A DNA stretch of 37,918 bases from Myxococcota bacterium (lineage in GTDB: Bacteria > Myxococcota_A > UBA796): the NCBI GenBank assembly GCA_029251165.1, contig JAQXDW010000019.1, positions 1 through 37,918 of the forward strand, read 5' to 3'. Shown one piece after another: positions 23,502 through 31,475 of this stretch. The notes below the pieces were generated by a model. It did not search any database, was not told the origin of the DNA, and worked only from the letters and a program-made list of their open reading frames with translations. The position numbers and the translations under genes were made by a program. The number at the start of each line of letters is the position of its first letter. The first letter of the stretch is position 1.

Positions 23502-24443
23502 ATGGCGGAGATCAAGGGCTACGCTCGGGGCTGGTTCGTGGTGGCCTACGCGACGGAGATCGCGGTCGGTGTCGTCAAGCGCTTGCAGTACTTCGGACAG
23601 GAGCTGGTCGCCTGGCGCGGTGAGGATGGCGCTGTGCGGATCCTCGATGCCTTCTGTCCCCACCTCGGTGCCCACCTCGGCGTCGGCGGGTGCGTGGACG
23701 GTGACCACATCGTCTGTCCGTTCCATGCTTGGCAGTTCGACGGCGAGGGCGACTGTGTGGAGATTCCCTACGCTGCGAAGATCCCGAAGCAGGCGAAGCT
23801 GAGGTCATGGACCCACATGGAGCGCAACGGGCTGGTGTTTGTCTGGTTTGACTCCGAGGGCGGTGCTCCGGACTACGACATTCCACTGCTGGAGGGCTAC
23901 GGGACGCCGAAGTGGTCTGCCTGGGAGCCCAACCTCCTCCGCATCGACACCCATCCACGAGAGATCATCGAGAACATTGCGGACAAGGCACACTTTCCGA
24001 CCGTTCATGGTACCGAGGTCGAGGTGTTCGAGAACGAGTTCACCGACCACATCGCCATCCAGCGGACCTCTGGAGTGGCCTATCCCCGTGGCGGCGGCAC
24101 CGATCGCTTCTCGCTGACCGCGACCTACTATGGTCCGGCGTACATGATCACCGAGATGGCCGGTGTGCTGCCCAGCAAGATGCTCGTCGCCCACACCCCC
24201 ATCGACGAGACGAGCCTCCACCTCCGCTTCGGCGTGATCCTCCCTCGCGTCGCTGACGACGACAAGATGGCGAGGTTCATCGAGGCCTACGCCGACAACC
24301 TCTTGATCGGCTTTCGAGAAGACATCCAGCTCTGGGAGAACAAGGTCTACCGGGTCCGGCCTCGGCTGGTCGCTGAAGATGGCCCGCTGGGCCGGATGCG
24401 GGTCTGGTACTCGCAGTTCTATACCCCTCGGGCTGAGGCTTGA
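23502..24443 (+). CDS. kshA: KshA-like 3-ketosteroid 9-alpha-hydroxylase, oxygenase component
   Basis: A 313-residue Rieske oxygenase starting at ATG 23502 behind GGAGG. The KshA pattern is strong: GWFVVAYATEI, YFGQELVAWRGEDG, the Rieske ligands C52-x-H54 (CPHLGAHLGVGG) and C72-x-x-H75 (CPFHAW), GEGDCVEIPYAAKIP and ERNGLVFVWFD. The mononuclear iron site follows at Asn158-Asp161-His164-His169 (ENIADKAHFPTVH), with the third ligand probably Asp274 in FREDIQLWENK, and the closing RVWYSQFY. KshA hydroxylates C9 of 3-ketosteroids; with the delta1 double bond this opens ring B and aromatises ring A. It is shorter than typical actinobacterial KshA (about 380 residues) but keeps all core blocks. The reductase KshB is not in the window. 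A single gene divergent from the hsaACD operon. Confidence 0.9.
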   Translation: MAEIKGYARGWFVVAYATEIAVGVVKRLQYFGQELVAWRGEDGAVRILDAFCPHLGAHLGVGGCVDGDHIVCPFHAWQFDGEGDCVEIPYAAKIPKQAKLRSWTHMERNGLVFVWFDSEGGAPDYDIPLLEGYGTPKWSAWEPNLLRIDTHPREIIENIADKAHFPTVHGTEVEVFENEFTDHIAIQRTSGVAYPRGGGTDRFSLTATYYGPAYMITEMAGVLPSKMLVAHTPIDETSLHLRFGVILPRVADDDKMARFIEAYADNLLIGFREDIQLWENKVYRVRPRLVAEDGPLGRMRVWYSQFYTPRAEA

Positions 24444-24474
24444 GCGCATGCGCTGTGGGCGCTCGGCGGCCTGC

Positions 24475-25602
24475 TCAGGGCAGCGGGGTCGGCGCGGCGT
24501 AGTAGCGGGCGGTGGCCGAAGCGAATTGCCCCCGGTCGGTGCCGATGCTGGTCTGACCCGGCGCGCCCTTGCCGAACACGATCCCGATCCCGCCGGCAGC
24601 GACGAATTTCTCAGGATGCTCGAAGACAAATTGCACTCGGTTGTCTCGGTAGCGCCCCTCTCTTCCGGCGCGCCAGTCGGGGCGGCCCAGGGGCATCTGC
24701 CACCACAGCAGGGGGCGTCCGGTCTGCTGAGAGAGCGCGCCAGCCCAGTCTAAGTGTGCCTTGAAGTCTGCATCGGACCAGTACCATGGCCCGTCGTCTC
24801 GCTTGCAGTGCGGGGAGCGCCTCGCCTCGAAGCAGCCGGCATCTCGATCCAGCGTCTCGGTGAACAGCAGATCGCCGGGGCCGATGGCCGCGAGGAAGGC
24901 GGCGGTCTGGTCTGCGGGGCCAGCCCAGGGCGAGGCGTGCAGACCGTAGCTCACCAGCGGGGCCTGCTGGCGCACCCGCCGTGCGATGCAGTGTCCCATC
25001 CCGGTGAGGTCTGCGCGCAGGTCGGTGCAGTCCTCGGGAAGCCTGACCGGCATTGCGGTGGGATCTCCGCCGGTGTGCTGCTGGGCGAATCCCCAGAAGT
25101 CGGGCTCGATGTGCAGCAGCACCGGCTCGTCAGCGGCCGCGATGCGAGACAGCGCCAGGGACAGTCCGGCCCACCACTCGTCCATGAAGTCGGCCTGCGC
25201 GAGCACCGCCATGTTGTTCTCGCCTCGCGAGGCCATCGCGTAGAGGGTGAACATCGGCACCTGACAGCGCGCTGAGGCGGCCTCGATGAAGCGATCGATG
25301 AAGGTGGCGCCGGGGTTCCAGTGGGTCCAGGAGCCGGGACCGGGCAGGCCGGTGAGGTAGGTGTAGTGGAGGTCAAGCGCTGCCGGCAGGGTGGCGATTC
25401 CGGCATCTTCCGGTGCGCCGCCCTCCAGGTCGTTGCCCAGGCCGATCAGCAGGCTCTCCGCCCGACCGAGTCGCCGGGCGAGCTGGGCGGCCGCGGCGGA
25501 TCCACTGGACGGTCTCCGGCTGGCGCTCTGCGCACAGAACGCGCCCGAATTGTAGGCGCTCTGCGGGGGGGCGCGGCAGGACAGCAGCAGCGCGAGGATC
25601 AC
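24475..25602 (-). CDS. Lipoprotein with a putative TIM-barrel (glycoside-hydrolase-like) domain
   Basis: A 375-residue predicted lipoprotein. GTG 25602 overlaps the stop of the preceding membrane-protein gene as GTGA and directly opens a lipoprotein signal (MILALLLSCRAPP, lipobox LLSC). The frame is open further upstream only as a shadow. The mature part shows strand-like segments ending in acidic or aromatic residues (LLHIEPDFWGF, RPLLWWQMPLG, GGIGIVFGKG), as in glycoside-hydrolase barrels, with Glu in HIEPDF a candidate catalytic residue. I do not recognise a named family. It converges on kshA with a 31-bp gap and has no evident link to steroid breakdown. Confidence 0.7.
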   Translation of the reverse strand: MILALLLSCRAPPQSAYNSGAFCAQSASRRPSSGSAAAAQLARRLGRAESLLIGLGNDLEGGAPEDAGIATLPAALDLHYTYLTGLPGPGSWTHWNPGATFIDRFIEAASARCQVPMFTLYAMASRGENNMAVLAQADFMDEWWAGLSLALSRIAAADEPVLLHIEPDFWGFAQQHTGGDPTAMPVRLPEDCTDLRADLTGMGHCIARRVRQQAPLVSYGLHASPWAGPADQTAAFLAAIGPGDLLFTETLDRDAGCFEARRSPHCKRDDGPWYWSDADFKAHLDWAGALSQQTGRPLLWWQMPLGRPDWRAGREGRYRDNRVQFVFEHPEKFVAAGGIGIVFGKGAPGQTSIGTDRGQFASATARYYAAPTPLP

Positions 25603-26246
25603 CCTCCGACTCGCCTCAGCCGCATGATGACCGCCCAGCCCCAGACCGCCAGCAGGACCCGAAGCACCTGAACCAGGGCGAACATCCCTGCAGTGCGGCT
25701 GTCGAATGCCCAGACATCTGCCAGCGCGAGCACGAACTGTCCGACGCAGGCTGCGAGGAGCAGCGGCGTGGCGCCGAGAAGGAGCATCCCAGGCCGCTCC
25801 GGCATGCCCCACAGCTTCCCGCCCTCCAGCCAGCGGACGGGATCGGTCAGGCCGAGCCCGAGGTAGGCGAGCACAAGACCAGGGATGCCGAGCAGCCCCA
25901 TCAGCGGGTGGATGACGAGGGCGATGGGCAGGTAGAGCTTGAAGGCTGACCAGTACCGCTCACCCTCGGCGACCAGGAGGCCGATCGCAGGGGTGGGGGA
26001 GAAGAAGGTCCGCTCGTGGGCGATGTGCAGCCCGAGCAGGAGGGTGAGCGGGCCGACGAAGATGTCCAGCCCCAGCCGGATGAGCAGCCAGCCGCCGCCA
26101 GAGCTGCTCTCGACCAGCAGCGCACCGCCGCCGAAGCCCAAGACGCCGACCGGCAGCAGGAGGACTGCTGCGAGGGCCAGGAGGTGGTCGAAGGTGGAGG
26201 CGGTGGCATCGCGCCAGGCCGTGAGCAGGGTTGAAGCAGTGGACAT
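25599..26246 (-). CDS. Multi-pass membrane protein of unknown function
   Basis: A 215-residue very hydrophobic protein with about five to six predicted membrane segments (LLALAAVLLLPVGVLGFG, LGLDIFVGPLTLLLGL, LYLPIALVIHPLMGLLGIPGLVLAYLGLGL, GMLLLGATPLLLAACVGQFVLALA, ALVQVLRVLLAVWGWAVIM). ATG 26246 is preferred to a GTG nine bases upstream because GAGG sits eight bases before it. It is translationally coupled to the downstream lipoprotein by a GTGA overlap, so the pair probably works together at the envelope. No family recognised. It is divergent from the echA20 operon. Confidence 0.75.
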   Translation of the reverse strand: MSTASTLLTAWRDATASTFDHLLALAAVLLLPVGVLGFGGGALLVESSSGGGWLLIRLGLDIFVGPLTLLLGLHIAHERTFFSPTPAIGLLVAEGERYWSAFKLYLPIALVIHPLMGLLGIPGLVLAYLGLGLTDPVRWLEGGKLWGMPERPGMLLLGATPLLLAACVGQFVLALADVWAFDSRTAGMFALVQVLRVLLAVWGWAVIMRLRRVGG

Positions 26247-26320
26247 GGTGGGCACCTCGCGGAGACTGGAACGGTCCCCGCGCTGAAGAGCTTACACGGC
26301 TCCCTGCTCGCTCCAGAAAC

Positions 26321-26334
26321 TGAAACGTGTTCTA
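26321..26334. promoter_or_regulatory. KstR-like operator, echA20-ipdAB operon
   Basis: TGAAACGTGTTCTA, identical to the copies at 15668 and 29539, preceded by the shared bases AC. It ends 29 bp before ATG 26364, leaving room for the AGGAG ribosome site. Confidence 0.78.
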
Positions 26335-26363
26335 CTTTGCGTCGAACATGATCAGGAGCGGGC

Positions 26364-27104
26364 ATGAGCATCCACTGCACCATCGCCGACGGCATCGCCG
26401 AGGTGGTGATGGACCGACCGCCGGTCAACGCGCTGCACGTGCAGGGCTGGCTGGACCTCGCGCAGACCTTCCACCGCATCTCCGCCGACCCCGCCGCCCA
26501 CGTCGCGGTGCTGCGGGCTGAGGGGCGGGGCTTCAACGCCGGGGTCGACATCAAGGAGATGCAGAACACCCCAGGATTCACCGCGCTGGTGGGGGCCAAC
26601 CGGGGCTGCTTCGAGGCGTTCTCCGCAGTCTATGAGTGCGCAGTCCCGGTGATCGCGGCGGTGCATGGCTACTGCCTCGGTGGGGGCATCGGTCTGGTCG
26701 GAAATGCCGACATCATCCTCGCCAGTCACTGTGCGACCTTCGGGCTTCCGGAGGTCGATCGGGGTGCGCTCGGAGCAGCCACCCACCTCGCTCGGCTGGT
26801 GCCGCAGCAGAAGATGCGCGCGATGGTCTACACCTGCAAGCCGGCGACCGCCGCAGAGCTGCTGCACTACGGCAGCATCCACGAAGTCGTCGACAAGGCT
26901 GAGCTTCGAGACGCCGCGATGCGCCTCGCCGCGACCATCGCCGCCAAGCCTCCGGCGACCATCCGAGCGGCCAAGAGGTGCCTCAACGGAATCGATCCGG
27001 TCGATGTCCACCGCAGCTATCGCTACGAGCAGGGCTTCACGTTTGAGCTGAACCTGATGGGCGAGGGGGACCGCGCCCGAGACGAATTTGTGGGGGAGAA
27101 GTGA
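26364..27104 (+). CDS. echA20: EchA20-like HIEC-CoA ring-D hydrolase (crotonase family)
   Basis: A 246-residue crotonase-fold enzyme starting at ATG 26364 after AGGAG. Oxyanion-hole segments are GRGFNAGVDIKEMQ at ~54-67 and GYCLGGGIGLVGNADI at ~102-117. The blocks GLPEVDRGALGAATHLARLVPQ and the C-terminal LNGIDPVDVHRSYRYEQGFTFELNLMGE are the pattern I associate with EchA20 of Mycobacterium rather than general enoyl-CoA hydratases. EchA20 opens ring D of the HIP-derived CoA ester (HIEC-CoA) hydrolytically to COCHEA-CoA, the substrate of IpdAB, which is encoded immediately downstream with a GTGA overlap. First gene of a three-gene operon behind a KstR-like operator. Confidence 0.9.
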   Translation: MSIHCTIADGIAEVVMDRPPVNALHVQGWLDLAQTFHRISADPAAHVAVLRAEGRGFNAGVDIKEMQNTPGFTALVGANRGCFEAFSAVYECAVPVIAAVHGYCLGGGIGLVGNADIILASHCATFGLPEVDRGALGAATHLARLVPQQKMRAMVYTCKPATAAELLHYGSIHEVVDKAELRDAAMRLAATIAAKPPATIRAAKRCLNGIDPVDVHRSYRYEQGFTFELNLMGEGDRARDEFVGEK

Positions 27105-27952
27105 AGGACAAGACCTGCACCGCAGCGGATGTGGTCGCGCAGCTTCGCGATGGCATGACCATCGGGATCGGCGGCTGGGGCTCTCGCCGCAAGCCTATGG
27201 ACCTGGTCCGTGCGATCCTGCGCTCGCCGCTGAGGGACCTCACCGTCGTCTCCTACGCCGGCCCGGACCTCGGCCTGCTGTGCGCAGCAGGCAAGGTAAA
27301 GCGGGCGATCTACGGCTTCGCGAGCCTCGACTCGATCCCGCTGGAGCCCTGGTTTCGCCGGGCGCGTCAGGCCGGGCAGATCGAGGCGGTCGAGCTGGAC
27401 GAGGGCATGCTGTGGCTGGGCCTCCAGGCGGCGGCCCGGCGGCTGCCGTTCGCGGTGACCCGCGCGGGGCTCGGCAGCGACGTGATGGCCATCAACCCGT
27501 GGCTGAAGACGGTGCGCTCTCCATACGGTGACACTCCGCCGTGGGCGGGCGCGTCGGGTGAGGGCGAGGAGCTGGTCGCGATCCCGGCGATCAGGCTCGA
27601 CGCCGCGCTCATCCACCTCCACCGCGCCGACTGCGGCGGCAACGCCGTCTACCTCAACGCCGACCCCTACTTCGACGACCTGTTCGCCGGTGCCGCCGAC
27701 CGCTGCTTCCTCTCCTGTGAGCAGGTCGTGCCCACCGCGCAGCTCGCCGCGCTCGCGCCGCCTCAGGCGATGCTGGTGAGCCGGATGCAGGTGGCGGGGG
27801 TCGTCGAGGCCCCGGGTGGAGCGGGCTTCACCGAGTGTCTGCCGGACTACCCCCGCGACGAGGCGCTCCAGAAGCGCTACGCCGCGACGGCGAAGGACCC
27901 GGCGCTGTGGGATGCGTTTGTGACGGAGTGGATCGACGGGGGTGCAGCGTGA
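27101..27952 (+). CDS. ipdA: IpdA-like COCHEA-CoA hydrolase, alpha subunit
   Basis: A 283-residue protein of the class I CoA-transferase fold starting at GTG 27101 inside the echA20 stop (GTGA). The N-terminal glycine-rich segment GGWGSRRKPMDLVRAILRS and the following LTVVSYAGPDLGLLCAAGKV are diagnostic of IpdA among CoA-transferase relatives. With IpdB it forms the ring-opening COCHEA-CoA hydrolase, which cleaves ring C, the last ring of the steroid nucleus, rather than transferring CoA. It is GTGA-coupled to ipdB. The gene order echA20-ipdA-ipdB follows that of Mycobacterium (Rv3550-Rv3552). Confidence 0.93.
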   Translation: MKDKTCTAADVVAQLRDGMTIGIGGWGSRRKPMDLVRAILRSPLRDLTVVSYAGPDLGLLCAAGKVKRAIYGFASLDSIPLEPWFRRARQAGQIEAVELDEGMLWLGLQAAARRLPFAVTRAGLGSDVMAINPWLKTVRSPYGDTPPWAGASGEGEELVAIPAIRLDAALIHLHRADCGGNAVYLNADPYFDDLFAGAADRCFLSCEQVVPTAQLAALAPPQAMLVSRMQVAGVVEAPGGAGFTECLPDYPRDEALQKRYAATAKDPALWDAFVTEWIDGGAA

Positions 27953-28623
27953 TCAGTCGACTTGAATACTGCGTGCTGTCCTGCGCGGAGGCGTTTCGCG
28001 GGGACGGGGAGATCATGGTCAGCCCGATGGGCGCGGTGCCGAAGCGCGCGGCCCTGCTGGCTCGGGCCACCTTCGCCCCCGACATCCTGCTCACCGATGG
28101 CGTCGCCGGGCTGGTCTGCGAGGACGGGCTGGAGGGCTGGATGCCGTACCGAAGGGTCTTCGAGACCCTGTGGGCCGGTCGCCGCCACGTCATGATGGGC
28201 GCCAGCCAGATCGACGCCCACGGCAACACCAACATCTCCTGTGTCGGGGACTGGGCGCGGCCCAAAGTGCAGCTCCTCGGCGTGCGCGGCGGGCCGGGCA
28301 ACACCATCAACCACACCACCAGCTACTTCATCCCCCGCCACAGCAAGAAGGCCTTTGTGGAGCGGGTGGACATGGTCAGCGGCATCGGCGCGGATCGTGC
28401 TGCTGCGCTCGGCGAGGGCGGTCGGTTCTTCGAGATCCGCCGGGTGGTCAGCGACCTCGGGGTGTTTGTGCTCCGCGAGGGGCGGCTGAGTGTGCGGTCT
28501 CTGCATCCGGGAGTGGAGGCGGCTGAGGTTGTCGAGAAGACTGGCTTTGCGGTCTCGTTTCCGGAGACGGTCCCGGTGACCCGTGATCCGACGGCGGCGG
28601 AGCTGGCGCTCTTGCGCGCGTGA
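27949..28623 (+). CDS. ipdB: IpdB-like COCHEA-CoA hydrolase, beta subunit
   Basis: A 224-residue CoA-transferase-fold subunit starting at GTG 27949, which overlaps the ipdA stop; the upstream open frame is a shadow of ipdA. Typical stretches are FRGDGEIMVSPMGAVPKRAALLARATFAPDILLTDG, RHVMMGASQIDAHGNTNISC, GGPGNTINHTTSYFIPRHS and the C-terminal LHPGVEAAEVVEKTGF. Partner of IpdA. It is the last gene of its operon and converges with a lipoprotein gene 21 bp away; no clear intrinsic terminator lies between. Confidence 0.92.
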   Translation: MISRLEYCVLSCAEAFRGDGEIMVSPMGAVPKRAALLARATFAPDILLTDGVAGLVCEDGLEGWMPYRRVFETLWAGRRHVMMGASQIDAHGNTNISCVGDWARPKVQLLGVRGGPGNTINHTTSYFIPRHSKKAFVERVDMVSGIGADRAAALGEGGRFFEIRRVVSDLGVFVLREGRLSVRSLHPGVEAAEVVEKTGFAVSFPETVPVTRDPTAAELALLRA

Positions 28624-28644
28624 TCGGCCCCGCAGTCTTGAACC

Positions 28645-29487
28645 TCAGGGCTCTTCCTCATCAACCACCATGTCTGGAATGCGCGCCGTTCCGTTGGACA
28701 TGAACCCATACGAGTGCCCCTCAAAGTCCAGCCGGCTCGTCTGGATCAGGATCGCGACATGGGAGTCATCTGGGGCGCAGAACACCATCGCCGGCAGGTA
28801 GTCGAAGATTCCGGCTCGCATGCGCGCTCCGCTCTCGATGAGCTTCGGCATTCCGGCGTGTCCGACCTCGAACATCTCCAGCTTGAACCCTGCATCGGCC
28901 TCATAGTCCCCGGGACTTCCGGTGCCGGTGAGGGTGGTCTGGAGTCGGAAGAGTGGTCCAGAAGCCGGCTCGACGAGCCAGTCCATGGACGCCTCGGTGT
29001 TGACCACCGGGGGGATGTAGTGGCGCGCGGAGATGTCGAACGTCTTGAGGATGTCCCCTCGGAGCATGCTGAGGGCCTCCTGCGGGCTCGGGCCGGCGCA
29101 GTCGTCGGTCTCAATGCTGGGGTAGCGGGTGGTGATCGGCGGGGTGAGGTACTGATCGGTCTCGGCGCTGACGACGTGAAGGGTGGCGGTGTCGTCACAG
29201 CTCAAGGCACCTGAGCCTGGGTAGTACGTCTCGAATGCGAAGACGGTGCTGTCGGCAGACCAGCCCCAGAAGGTGAGGCCATCGATCCGTGCCTGGTCCT
29301 GCACCGGCTGGTGAAAGGGAGCGTCGGCGTACGCTGCGATCTCTGCTTCGGGTGGCGTCTCTGGAGCTTCGGGAGACGCTGGAGACGCGGGCATCTCTGG
29401 AGGCGCGAGAGGCTCGGGCACGGTGGGACCCGCGACAGCAGGGGTGTCGCTGTCGCAGCCTGTGAGGACGAGGATGGAGAGAAGCAT
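28645..29487 (-). CDS. Hypothetical lipoprotein with Pro/Glu-rich linker
   Basis: A 280-residue predicted lipoprotein (MLLSILVLTGC, lipobox LTGC), followed by a repetitive Pro/Ala/Glu linker (residues ~17-50) and a secreted beta-rich domain starting DGLTFWGWSADSTVFAFETYYPGSG. The WGWSADSTVFAFE stretch resembles predicted secreted proteins of the DUF2259 kind, but the assignment is weak. It sits alone on the minus strand between two steroid operons and has no KstR-like site. Function unknown. Confidence 0.7.
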   Translation of the reverse strand: MLLSILVLTGCDSDTPAVAGPTVPEPLAPPEMPASPASPEAPETPPEAEIAAYADAPFHQPVQDQARIDGLTFWGWSADSTVFAFETYYPGSGALSCDDTATLHVVSAETDQYLTPPITTRYPSIETDDCAGPSPQEALSMLRGDILKTFDISARHYIPPVVNTEASMDWLVEPASGPLFRLQTTLTGTGSPGDYEADAGFKLEMFEVGHAGMPKLIESGARMRAGIFDYLPAMVFCAPDDSHVAILIQTSRLDFEGHSYGFMSNGTARIPDMVVDEEEP

Positions 29488-29538
29488 GGGTGCAGCCTAT
29501 CGCGACGGGGCCTGTGATCTGGCACTTGTTCCCCAAAC

Positions 29539-29552
29539 TGAAACGTGTTCTA
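29539..29552. promoter_or_regulatory. KstR-like operator, ipdC operon
   Basis: TGAAACGTGTTCTA ends 10 bp before ATG 29563; the AAACTGAAACGTGTTCTACTT context is shared with 26321. It contains a GTG in frame with ipdC that is probably not a real start. Confidence 0.78.
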
Positions 29553-29562
29553 CTTCGCGGCA

Positions 29563-30621
29563 ATGAGCGTCCTCCACACCCGCATCTGCGATCTTCTCGG
29601 CGTTCGCTATCCCATCGTCCAGACCGGCATGGGATGGGTCTCCGGCGCCCGGCTGACTGCCGCCACTTCGTCGGCGGGTGGCTTCGGCATCCTCGCCGCC
29701 GCGACCATGACCCTGCCGGAGCTGACCGCAGCCGTCGACAAGGTCCAGGAGCGCACCGATGCCCCGTTCGGGGTCAACCTCCGCGCCGACCAGCCTGACG
29801 TCGACGACGTGATCGCCCTGATCATTGATCGCGGCATCACGCTCGCGAGCTTCGCCGGGGCACCGCGTCGGGCGCTGATCGATCAGCTCAAGACCGCCGG
29901 CATCCTCACCATGCCCACCATCGGTGCGCCCCGGCATGCGGTGAAGATGCAGTCCTGGGGCGTCGACGCGGTCATTGCTCAGGGCGGAGAGGGCGGCGGA
30001 CACACCGGCACCATCGCCACCTCGCAGCTTCTCCCTGCGGTCACCGCCAGCGTGGACATCCCGGTGCTCGGGGCTGGCGGCTTCTCCGATGGACGCGGAC
30101 TGGCTGCTGCGCTGGCCTATGGCGCCGACGGCATCGCGATGGGCACCCGGTTCCTGCTGACCGCTGAGAGCCAGGTCCCCGACAACGTCAAGGCGGTCTA
30201 CCTCAAGACCGGGCTGCGCGGAACGGTCGTGACGAAGGCCATCGACGGCTATCCCCAGCGGGTCATCGCCACCGAGCTGATTCAGGACCTGGAGAAGGCC
30301 GGGACGATCGCGGCGCTGTCTCGCTCGCTCCGGCATGCCCTGTCCTTCCGTCGAACGGTCGGGGTCTCGCTCGGGGCGTTTCTCCGAGAGGGGCTCGCGA
30401 TGCGCAAGACCCAGAAGCTGAGCTGGCCGCAGCTTGCGATGGCCGCGAACGCACCGATGATGACCCGGGCGACCATGGTGGAGGGGCGGCCAGAGGTCGG
30501 CATCCTGCCCACCGGACAGGTCACCGGACGCATCGACAGCCTGCCCACCGTCGAGGCCCTGCTCGATGAGATCATGGCGCAGGCCGAGCAGACCCTTGCC
30601 CGGCTGGGAGGTCAGACGTGA
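29563..30621 (+). CDS. ipdC: IpdC-like flavin oxidoreductase (nitronate monooxygenase family)
   Basis: A 352-residue FMN-dependent TIM-barrel protein. ATG 29563 gives the canonical N-terminus (LHTRICDLLGVRYPIVQTGMGWVSG); an in-frame GTG at 29545 lies within the operator and is rejected. Flavin/phosphate-binding stretches are AQGGEGGGHTGTIATSQLLP and VLGAGGFSDGRGLAAALAYGADGIAMGTRFL, followed by the C-terminal extension typical of IpdC. IpdC reduces the 5-OH-HIC-CoA intermediate of HIP degradation before ring-D opening by EchA20. No Shine-Dalgarno fits between operator and ATG, so a leaderless message is likely. First gene of a six-gene operon, coupled to the next by GTGA. Confidence 0.88.
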   Translation: MSVLHTRICDLLGVRYPIVQTGMGWVSGARLTAATSSAGGFGILAAATMTLPELTAAVDKVQERTDAPFGVNLRADQPDVDDVIALIIDRGITLASFAGAPRRALIDQLKTAGILTMPTIGAPRHAVKMQSWGVDAVIAQGGEGGGHTGTIATSQLLPAVTASVDIPVLGAGGFSDGRGLAAALAYGADGIAMGTRFLLTAESQVPDNVKAVYLKTGLRGTVVTKAIDGYPQRVIATELIQDLEKAGTIAALSRSLRHALSFRRTVGVSLGAFLREGLAMRKTQKLSWPQLAMAANAPMMTRATMVEGRPEVGILPTGQVTGRIDSLPTVEALLDEIMAQAEQTLARLGGQT

Positions 30622-31475
30622 GCGAAGAAGAAGGACCGCTGGTCCGCTATGAGGTGGCTGACGGGGTCGCGACGGTCACCATGCACCGCCCCCGCTACCG
30701 CAACGCTCAGAACGCAAAGCTGACCTATGCCCTTGACGATGCGTATCTGAAGGCCATCAACGACGATGCGGTGAAGGTCATCATCCTGGCGGGCGAGGGC
30801 AAGCACTTCTCTGCCGGCCACGACATCGGCACCCCCGGCCGCGACATCGAGGGGCCGTTCGAGCGGCGGGCGACCAATTGGTACGACCACGTCGACCGAC
30901 CTGGCGCGGAGGGCATCTTTGTCCGCGAGCAGGAGCTGTTCCTCGGCATGTGTCGCCGGTGGCGTGAGATCCCCAAGCCCACCATCGCCCGGGTCCACGG
31001 GGCATGCGTGGCCGGTGCGCTGATGCTGGCGTGGTGCTGCGACCTCATCGTCGCCTCCGACGATGCCTTCTTCGCCGATCCGGTGGTCCGCATGGGCATC
31101 CCGGGTGTCGAGTACTTTGCCCACCCCTTCGAGATGAACCCCCGCATCGCCAAGGAATTCCTGTTCCTCGGCGAGCGCATGTCTGCCCAGCGGGCCCACG
31201 AGGTCGGCATGATCAACCGGGTGTTTCCCCGGCCGGAGCTGGAGGAGAAGACCGCCGACATGGCACAGCGTATCTCAAAGATGCCCCGGTTTGCCCTCGC
31301 CCTGACCAAGAAGGCGATCAACCAGGCCGAGGATCGCATGGGCCTGCGCGACACCATCGACGCCACCTACGGTCTCCACCACCTCGCCCACGCCCACTCG
31401 GCGCTGACCAAGACCGACCACATCGGCGGCATGGACGCAAAGAAGATGGCGAAGTCCCTGAAGGGAGAGTCCTGA
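30618..31475 (+). CDS. Enoyl-CoA hydratase/isomerase family protein
   Basis: A 285-residue crotonase-fold protein starting at GTG 30618 in the ipdC stop (GTGA) with GGGAGG upstream. Oxyanion-hole segments are GEGKHFSAGHDIG at ~57-69 and HGACVAGALMLAWCCDLIVASDDAFFADPVVRMGIPG. An insertion of about 35 residues between them (RDIEGPFERRATNWYDHVDRPG...) separates it from short hydratases. The pairing with two acyl-CoA dehydrogenases downstream recalls the echA13-fadE17-fadE18 set of mycobacteria and the hydratase of the Comamonas scd cluster. It most likely hydrates an unsaturated CoA ester formed by the following dehydrogenases during C/D-ring breakdown. The exact step is not determined. Confidence 0.85.
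   Translation: MSEEEGPLVRYEVADGVATVTMHRPRYRNAQNAKLTYALDDAYLKAINDDAVKVIILAGEGKHFSAGHDIGTPGRDIEGPFERRATNWYDHVDRPGAEGIFVREQELFLGMCRRWREIPKPTIARVHGACVAGALMLAWCCDLIVASDDAFFADPVVRMGIPGVEYFAHPFEMNPRIAKEFLFLGERMSAQRAHEVGMINRVFPRPELEEKTADMAQRISKMPRFALALTKKAINQAEDRMGLRDTIDATYGLHHLAHAHSALTKTDHIGGMDAKKMAKSLKGES

Noticed and set aside
27101..28623. Generic 3-oxoacid or glutaconate CoA-transferase
   Set aside because: The GGWGSRRKPM segment, subunit lengths and coupling to an EchA20-like gene fit IpdAB specifically.
29545..29562. GTG within the KstR-like operator as start of ipdC
   Set aside because: It would put six extra residues (MFYFAA) ahead of the family-typical N-terminus and use a start inside the repressor site. 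A similar artefact arises with the GTG at 15682.
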